Shown here one piece after another: positions 25,651 through 33,135 of a DNA stretch of 64,000 nucleotides. Source of the DNA: Chryseobacterium flavum (lineage in GTDB: Bacteria; Bacteroidota; Bacteroidia; Flavobacteriales; Weeksellaceae). The notes under the pieces were generated by a model, which saw only the letters and a program-made list of their open reading frames with translations, had not been told where the DNA came from and made no database searches. Each line of letters opens with the position of its first letter. The stretch's first letter is position 1. The stretch lies in contig NZ_QNUE01000004.1 in the NCBI RefSeq assembly GCF_003385595.1, forward strand, positions 124,001 through 188,000. The letters run 5' to 3'. Made by a program: the position numbers and the translations under genes.

Positions 25651-26700
25651 CTAATGTACAAGCTGAGAGGGAAGGCAGTCAAATTCTTTTTTGAAGTATT
25701 TATAAAATGTAGATTTGGATTTAAAACCACATTGAAAGGCGAGATCTGTTACGCTGGCAGAAGGATCTTCTTCAAGAATCTGTCTGAAATGCTGAATTCT
25801 GCACCTGTTGGTATATTCGTGGAAGTTAGAATTGAGGTGCTTGTTAAAAGTGATACTTAATTCTGCTTTATTTATTTTCAATTGACGGGAAAGCTGATCC
25901 AGGGTAAATTCTTCATCCAGATACATCTGGCAGTTCTGGTAGAAAGAAACAATTGCATTTTCTACTGAAGTAAAGTCTATTTTTGAAAGGTCTTTATATT
26001 GATAGGTCTCTTTAGACATTGAAGGTTCCGGATTTTGCTGTTGATCCTGCAGTCTGTTTTGGTACGTTAAAATATAAACGTACGAAATCCATCCGAACTG
26101 AATAAGGAATAAAAGGCTGTAAATCTTCTGAAACCTTATCGTACTCCATCCTAAAAGGTGAACCCCCCAGAAAATCAGTACCCCTAGCAGCACATAAGAA
26201 ACCAGGTAACGGAAATTTTTTGCGACAGGGTGATTAATTTGTTTTCGATATTTTATCAGGAGATAAAGGCATAAGGAAAGACAGCCTACCCAGTAATATG
26301 TATAATAAATGAAATAAGATTTGTAGGATCTGATCGCTATATCAGCCCAGGAAAATTCAAAAATTTTTGCCGAAAGTGAGATAACATGATGAATGACAAC
26401 CAGTGCCAGAGGAACTATAAGATATTTTAATTTATCCTTCCATCCGGCTTTTATCATGTAAGTGGTAATATATAAGAAAATGAGCCCCTTAAAAATACGA
26501 AGACTTCCGGGAATCTCATACAAAACTGATTCATATCCAAATCTTTGAATAATGAAATATTCATATCCCATATCCAGTACGACCACTATAATATACAGTA
26601 ATAACATATTCAGTACAGATTCCCTGTTTCTGATGAGGTACATCAACAGTGTAAGAGTGATAAGTGCCTGTAGTACAACTACCATAATAATGTATAGCAT
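25651..26700 (-). CDS. Membrane-bound AraC-family regulator
   Basis: A 349-residue protein with about seven hydrophobic helices in the first 215 residues and a C-terminal AraC domain (about 245-349). The second helix-turn-helix reads SVTDLAFQCGFKSKSTFYKYFKKEF (core FKSKSTFYKYFKKEF), with GCLPSQ-type ending DCLPSQLVH. This 7TM-AraC layout is common in Bacteroidota. It lies 138 bases upstream of the TonB-dependent receptor on the same strand and may control the receptor-phospholipase pair. Confidence 0.88.
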   Translation of the reverse strand: MLYIIMVVVLQALITLTLLMYLIRNRESVLNMLLLYIIVVVLDMGYEYFIIQRFGYESVLYEIPGSLRIFKGLIFLYITTYMIKAGWKDKLKYLIVPLALVVIHHVISLSAKIFEFSWADIAIRSYKSYFIYYTYYWVGCLSLCLYLLIKYRKQINHPVAKNFRYLVSYVLLGVLIFWGVHLLGWSTIRFQKIYSLLFLIQFGWISYVYILTYQNRLQDQQQNPEPSMSKETYQYKDLSKIDFTSVENAIVSFYQNCQMYLDEEFTLDQLSRQLKINKAELSITFNKHLNSNFHEYTNRCRIQHFRQILEEDPSASVTDLAFQCGFKSKSTFYKYFKKEFDCLPSQLVH

Positions 26701-26716
26701 TTCCCTGATATTTTTT

Positions 26717-26724
26717 CAAAATTA
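26717..26724 (-). promoter_or_regulatory. -7 element of the membrane AraC gene
   Basis: On the minus strand TAATTTTG lies 16 bases before the ATG at 26700. The nearest TTTG upstream is 27 bases away, longer than ideal. Confidence 0.4.
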
Positions 26725-26828
26725 TAGATAATATGTCCATAGGTTCTTTAACAAATTATTAAATATTAAAGATCATGGTTGTGAAAATTTTTACATTAGT
26801 TTTATGAATGGTATCTGGACGTTCCAGG

Positions 26829-26860
26829 TAAAAAAAATTACTGTCTTGTGGGACAGTAAT
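26829..26860 (-). terminator. Minus-strand terminator-like hairpin without an obvious gene
   Basis: ATTACTGTC and GACAGTAAT form a 9-bp stem with a 6-base loop; read on the minus strand it is followed by a run of T. No recognised minus-strand gene lies before it. Confidence 0.55.
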
Positions 26861-27260
26861 AGAAAGATCGTAATATGGTGTTTTTTGATCAGTTTTTTTA
26901 AAAACAGAATAAATCTGCCCTGAAAACTGATCTTGGGAGCTCCTTGAATCCGGCCTTAGGTCTTTAATATTTTAGTCTGAATAGTTTTCATTACTTAAGT
27001 TATGACGATAAAAACTTCAATGGCGAAATCTACTTTACTTGGCCGAATTGTTAGGCAGCTTCTTATATCATGGTTATTGATAACTACATAGGTGCGTTTC
27101 AAACGCTTCCCTGGGATGGAGCATTAAACAGGTACAATCATGCAAATCCTGTCACAAAAGTAAATCACAGTATTTTGAAAACTACTACACTTTTGTGTAG
27201 ATTTGTGGTATCAGAATAAAAACTACTCTTTTGGGTAGTATATGTTGATATTTAAAGCTT
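26861..27260. other. Long intergenic region before the LuxR gene
   Basis: No gene is recognised. A 49-codon plus-strand frame at 27070-27219 starts with ATG but has no known family. Two inverted repeats with the same plan stand near the LuxR start: CTACAC-TTTT-GTGTAG at 27185-27200 and ACTACTC-TTTT-GGGTAGT at 27222-27239. They are probable operators or regulatory hairpins. Confidence 0.45.
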
Positions 27261-28019
27261 ATGGATAGAATTAACAGATTTTTCAATGACAAAAATGAGG
27301 TCAGTAAAGATGCTGGAATTGATTACAGCCAGGCCGGAGATTATCTGGAGGCAGTAAAGGCCCTTTCAAGGACCACTTACCAAAGCCTGTATGTTATTAA
27401 TTATCAGACTAAAGGATTTGAATATGTTTCAGATAATCCTCTTTTCCTGTGTGGGAAAACTTCAAAAGAGGTAAAAAAACTGGGGTATGCTTTTTATTTC
27501 CAGAATGTAAAGGCGGAGGATGTAGAAATGCTGATTAAAATAAATGAAGCAGGATTTAAGTTTTATGACACGATTCCTGTACATGAGCGAAAGCTGTATT
27601 CAATTTCTTATGACTTCTATCTTATTAACAGCAGGAAAAATCTGATACTTGTAAATCATAAGCTTACCCCGATGTTCCTTACAGAGCAAGGACAGGTGTG
27701 GAAAGCGTTATGTGTGGTTTCGCTCTCCAGCAACAATTCGTCGGGAAATGTTGTTCTAAGTAAGGACGGATCTGATGAGATCTGGAAATATGATCTGGCA
27801 GCTGATGCATGGGAAAGGAGTGAAAAAATAAAACTTTCTTCAAGAGAATATGAGATTTTAAGCTTGCATGCAAGCGGAAGAACAATCAATGAAATTGCAG
27901 AAAAGCTTTTTATTACCGCCGATACAGTAAAATTTCACCGGAAAAAACTTTTTGAAAAAATTGGAGTAGGTAATATTGCAGAGGCTCTGGCTTATGCAAA
28001 AACCAATAAATTACTGTAA
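27261..28019 (+). CDS. LuxR-family regulator with PAS-like N-terminus
   Basis: A 252-residue regulator. The N-terminal half (about 30-165) looks like a PAS-type sensor: TYQSLYVINYQTKGFEYVS followed by a short helix-rich part and later strands. The C-terminal LuxR helix-turn-helix reads LSSREYEILSLHASGRT, then NEIAEKLFITADTVKFH and RKKLFEKIGV. There is no receiver Asp pattern, so it is not a response regulator. Two inverted repeats lie within 80 bases upstream and could be its own operators. It is transcribed away from the AraC gene. Confidence 0.85.
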   Translation: MDRINRFFNDKNEVSKDAGIDYSQAGDYLEAVKALSRTTYQSLYVINYQTKGFEYVSDNPLFLCGKTSKEVKKLGYAFYFQNVKAEDVEMLIKINEAGFKFYDTIPVHERKLYSISYDFYLINSRKNLILVNHKLTPMFLTEQGQVWKALCVVSLSSNNSSGNVVLSKDGSDEIWKYDLAADAWERSEKIKLSSREYEILSLHASGRTINEIAEKLFITADTVKFHRKKLFEKIGVGNIAEALAYAKTNKLL

Positions 28020-28131
28020 AACAAGCCTTTGTTACAGGTTTTTAAGATTTTTTTAAGAAATGTCTTTTATGATTCAATTTTAGGTCTGATATTTGTACTG
28101 GGTAGCCAAACTAAATGACCTGTTTTATTTT

Positions 28132-29175
28132 ATGAAAAACATATCTGTGAAAAAATCATTTTTATATGCTTGCTTAAGTGCAATATTCCTTGTTTCTTGT
28201 AAAAAAGAAATAGAGAAGATCAGCGATACTTTTAAAGATACGGTATCATCAGTGTCAGAAGCTTCGGAAACAGAAAAGGATTCAATAAAGAAAGATTCTG
28301 TACCGGCAGTGAAGAAAGAGTCTGCACCGCCCGCCATGCAGGAAGATGGTTTTTATAATGCTCTGGTACTTCCAAAAGATAAAAAAATGAGGGACTCTGT
28401 TTATGCAGAGTTCAGCAAAAAATATAATGAAAAAGAACGTACTGCTATCCTTGCCCTGAACAGACTTGATTCTAAAAGCAAATGGAATGCAGATACATTG
28501 GTGGTTCCTGCAAAAATAGATACTACATTAATGGCTTATTCACCCTTCCCTTTACAATTGGATGTATTAAATGAGGTGAAGAAATTTGTTATTTTCTCGT
28601 ACCCGATACAAGCTTATGCTGTATACTCAAACGGAACCCTTGTAAAATGGGGGCCAACCAGTATGGGGAAGAAATCTGCCCAAACAACCCGGGGACTTAC
28701 GTTTGCCAACTGGAAGAAAAAACTGGCTATTTCTACTGTCAGCAGTGAATGGAAACTTCCTTATAATTTTAATATCCACAATATAGGAGGGATCGGATGG
28801 CATGAATATACACTTCCGGGATATCCGGCATCACATTCATGTTTACGATTGCTCAGAAAAGATGCGCAGTGGCTGTACTCTTATGCAGATACCTGGATAT
28901 TGAATCCCGGTGGCGCTACTACCAAAGCAAAAGGAACGGCTGTAATGGTATTTGGAGATTATAAATGGGGAGGCAGAAAACCATGGAGAAAGCTTCTGGA
29001 TGATCCGAATGCAAATAATATTTCAGTGGAAGAGCTTACCAAACTGCTGGAACCGGATGTTCCGAAAATGTTGAAAGAACAGGCTAACAGAGAAAAAGTA
29101 GTAGACTCTATCAATGCTGCCAAAGCGATGGCAGCCCCTATTGAAAATGAGAAACCTGCAGAGCCCTCTAATTAA
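28132..29175 (+). CDS. L,D-transpeptidase (YkuD family) lipoprotein
   Basis: Forms L,D cross-links in peptidoglycan or attaches proteins to it. From the ATG at 28132 it has 347 residues and a lipobox ending FLVSC (about Cys23), followed by a Ser/Glu/Lys-rich linker. The catalytic YkuD motif is visible as HEYTLPGYPASHSCLRLL with the active Cys in SHSC. An ATG 39 bases upstream is in frame but would push the signal peptide inward. It ends inside the convergent gene at 29168 (8-base overlap), with no terminator between. Confidence 0.9.
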   Translation: MKNISVKKSFLYACLSAIFLVSCKKEIEKISDTFKDTVSSVSEASETEKDSIKKDSVPAVKKESAPPAMQEDGFYNALVLPKDKKMRDSVYAEFSKKYNEKERTAILALNRLDSKSKWNADTLVVPAKIDTTLMAYSPFPLQLDVLNEVKKFVIFSYPIQAYAVYSNGTLVKWGPTSMGKKSAQTTRGLTFANWKKKLAISTVSSEWKLPYNFNIHNIGGIGWHEYTLPGYPASHSCLRLLRKDAQWLYSYADTWILNPGGATTKAKGTAVMVFGDYKWGGRKPWRKLLDDPNANNISVEELTKLLEPDVPKMLKEQANREKVVDSINAAKAMAAPIENEKPAEPSN

Positions 29176-29695
29176 TCTTTTTTTCAAACTGTAAAGTAGA
29201 TTCTTCTGCAAACTTTCTCAGTTTAAGCATTTCTTCCTTTCCTTTATGCTGTCCGAATCTTGCTGCAGCATAGGTAAGAAGAATAAAAAATAACATCACA
29301 AAAGAAGCGCTTAGTGCCCAGGGGTATTCGGCGCTTTTTATTTGTTTTTCTACATAATACATGGTAAAAAAAGTCATCCAGAGGATTGAAAAAGAAAAGT
29401 AGAGGAACATGAAAAATGTCCATACCGCTGAACTTGGACCAAATACTCCACGAATAACCGTGTGCTCATCTTCAATTTCCACCCGTAAGGAAAGACGAGG
29501 TTTCCAGTAATTATCGTCCGGTGTTTCTGCCCATATTGTTGCCACTTCCTTATTGATGTTGCCGGAAAACTCATTTTTATGCTCAGTGAGATATTTTTTT
29601 AAGCTTTCGGCATATTCTTCTTTGGTAAGGTGCGTAAACATTTTGAATCTTGGCCGGGTTCTTATTCTGTCTAAAGTAGTTTCTTCCGTTTTCAT
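29168..29695 (-). CDS. Membrane protein of unknown function
   Basis: A 175-residue protein I do not recognise. It has a soluble N-terminal half that could form a pleckstrin-like or GRAM-like beta sheet (about 10-85), two transmembrane helices (about 88-110 and 124-146) and a charged C-terminal tail rich in Lys/Glu. Its start lies 1 base after the stop codon of the retropepsin-PDZ gene, so the two form an operon. Confidence 0.75.
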   Translation of the reverse strand: MKTEETTLDRIRTRPRFKMFTHLTKEEYAESLKKYLTEHKNEFSGNINKEVATIWAETPDDNYWKPRLSLRVEIEDEHTVIRGVFGPSSAVWTFFMFLYFSFSILWMTFFTMYYVEKQIKSAEYPWALSASFVMLFFILLTYAAARFGQHKGKEEMLKLRKFAEESTLQFEKKIN

Positions 29696-29696
29696 A

Positions 29697-31019
29697 TTAT
29701 TCTTGATAAGGTATTGGGTCTGCCAGTGTAAAATTAAATGTCAGTGTTTCATTTTTCCTTTGAACAACCATGGTTATATTTCGTCCCTCATAAGATTTCA
29801 TAAGTTCATTGATCTTTTCCAGAGTCATTTCAGAGGCTTTATTTCCATTGATGCTAAGAACTTTATCATCTTTTTTTAGTCCGGCTTCATACGCAGGGGA
29901 ATCCTTCCGTACTCCGGCAAGGGAAAATACCGGCATCAGAGTAAACCTATAACGGAAAGAATCTCCGTTATATACTTCCTGGGCATTGGTAGAATATGTT
30001 TTGGTTTCTATTTTTACCCTTTCCTGTCCCCATTCCAGGCCATCCTGCTTAAAGTCCAGACCACTCATATTGAAGTGAAAAGGATCATCAAAATTTCTGT
30101 TTTTCTTCAAATATAGTTTATTGCCGGCATAATCAAAAATAACGGTAAACCTTCTCATGATTTCTCCTCCCACAGAACCTTTTCTGTTTTCAACTAAATT
30201 AACATGCTGAATGGAAAATTCATCAGGCATGGCAGTAAGGGGCTTTTCAAACTGAAATTTTCCCAGATAAAAGTTATGGATCCGGCTTCTTTTTCCATAA
30301 ATATCTCCATTAAACCCACGACCCAGAAAGTCATCGATATTCGGCCTGTTGTAAACAAAGTTTTTAATCAGGGTAGGGAACAGCCATATTGCATCACTGT
30401 TTCCAAGATCAATCAGTAATTTAGAGCTTTTCTTTTCATTGGTCATTTCTACATCTCCATAGATATAAGGTTTATCCTTTTCAATGGTCATAGGAAATTC
30501 TTCAAATTTTCTAAGCTTCTTTTTCAGCAGGTCTATGTTTTCATATACTGTTATTTTTTTTGAAGTATAGTCTATTAAGACAGGATGATTTTTAAAAAAA
30601 TGATATCCAATGACCCCATTGACAGGTATTCCGACATGAGAGGAAATATTAAACTCCTCATCAAGAATAAGATAAAGAGACATTGAGGAATTGATAATAT
30701 CTTTTCCGATCCGGGCTGTATTCCGTTCGGATTTTAAACCGTCAATACTTAAACTTCCTCCTAGCCCTGAAAATTTTATTTTTTCAACATTCTCCAGTTT
30801 TACCTCTTTATTTTCCAGGCTGAAAAGAAGAGTTTCCGCAACTCCGGTATCCAGCATGAAAGTAAGTTCGGCTCCATTTACGTTGATCGGAATAAAAATA
30901 AGATTGTTAATAAACTGAAAAGGAATAACTGTTTTTTTAGAATTGATCAGCTCAAAAGAATTCTGGGCATTTATGGAAATGCATAAAAATAATCCCAGTA
31001 AAAGAAATCTTAATTTCAT
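29697..31019 (-). CDS. Retropepsin-like aspartic protease with PDZ domain
   Basis: A 440-residue exported protein with a signal peptide ending near SINAQ. Two retropepsin-like half-sites are visible: LTFMLDTGVAETLLF (about 54-68) and KLLIDLGNSDAIWLF (about 200-214). The second has DLG, not DTG, so activity is less certain. The PDZ domain occupies about 350-425 (VRKDSPAYEAGLKKDDKVLS). This aspartyl protease plus PDZ layout is common in Bacteroidota. The following membrane-protein gene is directly adjacent. Confidence 0.88.
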   Translation of the reverse strand: MKLRFLLLGLFLCISINAQNSFELINSKKTVIPFQFINNLIFIPINVNGAELTFMLDTGVAETLLFSLENKEVKLENVEKIKFSGLGGSLSIDGLKSERNTARIGKDIINSSMSLYLILDEEFNISSHVGIPVNGVIGYHFFKNHPVLIDYTSKKITVYENIDLLKKKLRKFEEFPMTIEKDKPYIYGDVEMTNEKKSSKLLIDLGNSDAIWLFPTLIKNFVYNRPNIDDFLGRGFNGDIYGKRSRIHNFYLGKFQFEKPLTAMPDEFSIQHVNLVENRKGSVGGEIMRRFTVIFDYAGNKLYLKKNRNFDDPFHFNMSGLDFKQDGLEWGQERVKIETKTYSTNAQEVYNGDSFRYRFTLMPVFSLAGVRKDSPAYEAGLKKDDKVLSINGNKASEMTLEKINELMKSYEGRNITMVVQRKNETLTFNFTLADPIPYQE

Positions 31020-31054
31020 TTACTGAATTTAATGAAAAAAACTCAATCATCAAT

Positions 31055-31083
31055 AAAAAAACATTCCAAATGCAGGAATGTTT
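31055..31083 (-). terminator. Intrinsic terminator of the alpha/beta hydrolase gene
   Basis: On the minus strand AAACATTCC and GGAATGTTT form a 9-bp stem followed by a T run, about 50 bases after the stop codon at 31135. Confidence 0.8.
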
Positions 31084-31134
31084 ATATGAAATGCAATGAT
31101 GTTGTATGTTTTATTGAATTTATTTAAAATTAAT

Positions 31135-31773
31135 TTATTTTGAAAAAAAATCCATCAGGTCAATATAATTTTTCTGATTTACACCGTGCCCGCTCATATA
31201 TTCACGGAATGTGAAATAACAGTTCAGATCATAAAGCAGGTCTGCTGCTTTTCTTCCCCATTCAAGTGGAATAACTGCATCATCGGTACCATGTGAGATG
31301 AAAAAGCGCAATTTTTCCAGTTTCTTTTTATCCTTTACAATATTATCCAGTAATTTTTCTTCCGGATAGGAGCTTAAACAGGCAATATTATTGAATAATT
31401 CAGGGTATTTCAATGCCAGTGCATAGCATAGCATTCCTCCCTGACTGAAACCACACAGATTCACTTTACTTTCAGTGAGCCCATAATGGTTAATGATTTT
31501 AAGGATGCTTTCCAATGTAGCTTCCAGAGATTCTTTTGCCTGGGTTATGTCAATAAAATTTTCGGGATTATTGAAATCAATATCAAACCAGGAATACCCT
31601 TCAAACTGTGTATTCCTCGGTGCTCTGAAGCTTACAATAAGCCAGTTTTCCGGTAGTGTTTCCCTGAAACTGAACAGATCCTGCTCATTACTGCCGTATC
31701 CGTGCAGCATAAAAAGAATAGGAGTATTGGAAGTGATATTTTCCGGTTCTCTTACTAGGTAATCTAAATTCAT
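31135..31773 (-). CDS. Alpha/beta hydrolase (carboxylesterase/phospholipase type)
   Basis: A 212-residue cytosolic hydrolase. The oxyanion motif is LHGYGSNEQDLFSF (about 23-36), the nucleophile Ser is in LCGFSQGGMLCYAL, the acid Asp in SHGTDDAVIPLEWG and the His in YMSGHGVN. This is the small carboxylesterase type (dienelactone-hydrolase-like or acyl-protein-thioesterase-like). Substrate is unknown. It stands alone with its own terminator. Confidence 0.9.
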   Translation of the reverse strand: MNLDYLVREPENITSNTPILFMLHGYGSNEQDLFSFRETLPENWLIVSFRAPRNTQFEGYSWFDIDFNNPENFIDITQAKESLEATLESILKIINHYGLTESKVNLCGFSQGGMLCYALALKYPELFNNIACLSSYPEEKLLDNIVKDKKKLEKLRFFISHGTDDAVIPLEWGRKAADLLYDLNCYFTFREYMSGHGVNQKNYIDLMDFFSK

Positions 31774-32021
31774 ACAGCAAATATAATTAATAATTCACAT
31801 TGTAAATCTTAAGTTTTGTTTTCATTAAATGAATCGTTAGAACGCTATATTTTGTATAAAAAAATGAATGATATTAGTTTGTATTAATTGATTTTTTTTC
31901 GATGATGTGTTTTTGCTGATTTGATATTATTTGTAAATCTTTATTGGAAATTTTTCATAAAAGTTATTTTTATATTAATAAAAAACTTATATTTGAAACA
32001 TTAAAAAATCTATTTGGAGAA

Positions 32022-32441
32022 ATGAAGCAATTTTACAAATCAAAAAGTTTACTTAGACTTTCTTTTTTATTCGTTTTATTATTTTCTGTGATTACAGTAG
32101 TTACTTCCTGTAAAAAGGATGATGACGATGAGTTTCAGGACCATGTGGTTCAGTTCGAAGTGAAAACCACTACCGGAGGGGTTATTAAAACAATTGTAAC
32201 ACAGGTAGGTACTAATAAAAACGATATTTTTGATCCCGTAGGTACTACATGGAAAAGTGATGAGTTTTTTGTGAATTCCAGTCAGGCTCAATTAAATCTG
32301 GATGCTAATGCAGTACTTCCTGAAACTGATTCAGAATTGACAATCAATCTTTGGATAGACGGGGAAATCGTAAGGACTGATAAGAAAACAGGGAAAGGTG
32401 AATTGGTTGCTTCAATTGATTATAGCTTTCTGGAATTGTAA
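32022..32441 (+). CDS. Small lipoprotein of unknown function
   Basis: From the ATG at 32022 (a GGAGA sits 7 bases before it) it has 139 residues. The signal peptide ends in a lipobox with Cys30 (VVTSC), followed by KKDDDDE, the acidic run that often directs lipoproteins to the surface in Bacteroidota. The mature domain looks all-beta, and I recognise no family. A similar-sized lipoprotein with the same tail style lies at 36025. A longer reading from 31944 is open but has no signal peptide at its start. Confidence 0.75.
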   Translation: MKQFYKSKSLLRLSFLFVLLFSVITVVTSCKKDDDDEFQDHVVQFEVKTTTGGVIKTIVTQVGTNKNDIFDPVGTTWKSDEFFVNSSQAQLNLDANAVLPETDSELTINLWIDGEIVRTDKKTGKGELVASIDYSFLEL

Positions 32442-32462
32442 AATACAATATTGAAATAAAAT

Positions 32463-32493
32463 AAAAAGACCGCTGTTTAAAGCGGTCTTTTTA
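32463..32493. terminator. Bidirectional terminator between lipoprotein and response regulator
   Basis: AAAAAGACCGCT and AGCGGTCTTTTT form a 12-bp stem with a short loop, with A and T runs on either side. It serves both converging genes. Confidence 0.9.
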
Positions 32494-33135
32494 TTTTATT
32501 TCAATGAGGTTTTGCTGTACGGCCCGGTTTATAAGCTCGGTAGAATTCTTTGCATGGAACTTTTGCAGTAAATTTTTACGGTGTGTATCTACTGTAAGAG
32601 GGCTTAAAAATAACTCATCAGCAATCATCATGCTTGTTTTACCTTCTGCGACCATTTGCAGGATCTGTTTTTCCCGTTTGGTCAGTCTCGGAATCGGAAG
32701 GTCATTCTGAGAAGGCTTACTGATGATCTGCCTGGTCTCATTACAGAAAACAATATTTCCCGAATAGGCTCCCTGAATACATACTACCAGTTCATCTATG
32801 GAGGTATTCTTAAGGATATATCCGCTGGCCCCATTCTGAATAGATTGCATGATGATGCTTCGTTCTGAACGGTTACTGAACATAATCACAGCCGTTTCGG
32901 GAGAAATTTTTTTAATTTCCCTGCATAACTCTGTCCCGTTAGCGTCCGGAAGGGTAATATCCAGTAAAATAATATCTACTTTATGGGACCGGATAAAATC
33001 AATGATTTCAGAGCCGGAGGTGAAACTTTCAGAAACATTAAAGCGAGGTTGATTGTTCAACATCATTTTAAGCCCTTCAATGACGATGGGATGATCGTCT
33101 ACGATAATGATATTTATTTTTCTATTCTCCATCAA
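32491..33135 (-). CDS. NarL/FixJ-type response regulator
   Basis: A 214-residue response regulator. The receiver has the acidic pair in IVDDHP (about 11-16), the phosphoacceptor Asp in IILLDITLPDANG (about residue 57) and the conserved Lys in YILKNTS. The C-terminal LuxR-type domain reads LTKREKQILQMVAEGK, then LTVDTHRKNLLQKFHAKN. It overlaps the end of the upstream kinase gene by 14 bases, which makes them a translationally coupled two-component pair. Confidence 0.93.
   Translation of the reverse strand: MMENRKINIIIVDDHPIVIEGLKMMLNNQPRFNVSESFTSGSEIIDFIRSHKVDIILLDITLPDANGTELCREIKKISPETAVIMFSNRSERSIIMQSIQNGASGYILKNTSIDELVVCIQGAYSGNIVFCNETRQIISKPSQNDLPIPRLTKREKQILQMVAEGKTSMMIADELFLSPLTVDTHRKNLLQKFHAKNSTELINRAVQQNLIEIK

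Noticed and set aside
29168..29175. Overlap of two genes as a frameshift or error
   Set aside because: It is an ordinary 8-base tail-to-tail overlap of two intact convergent genes.
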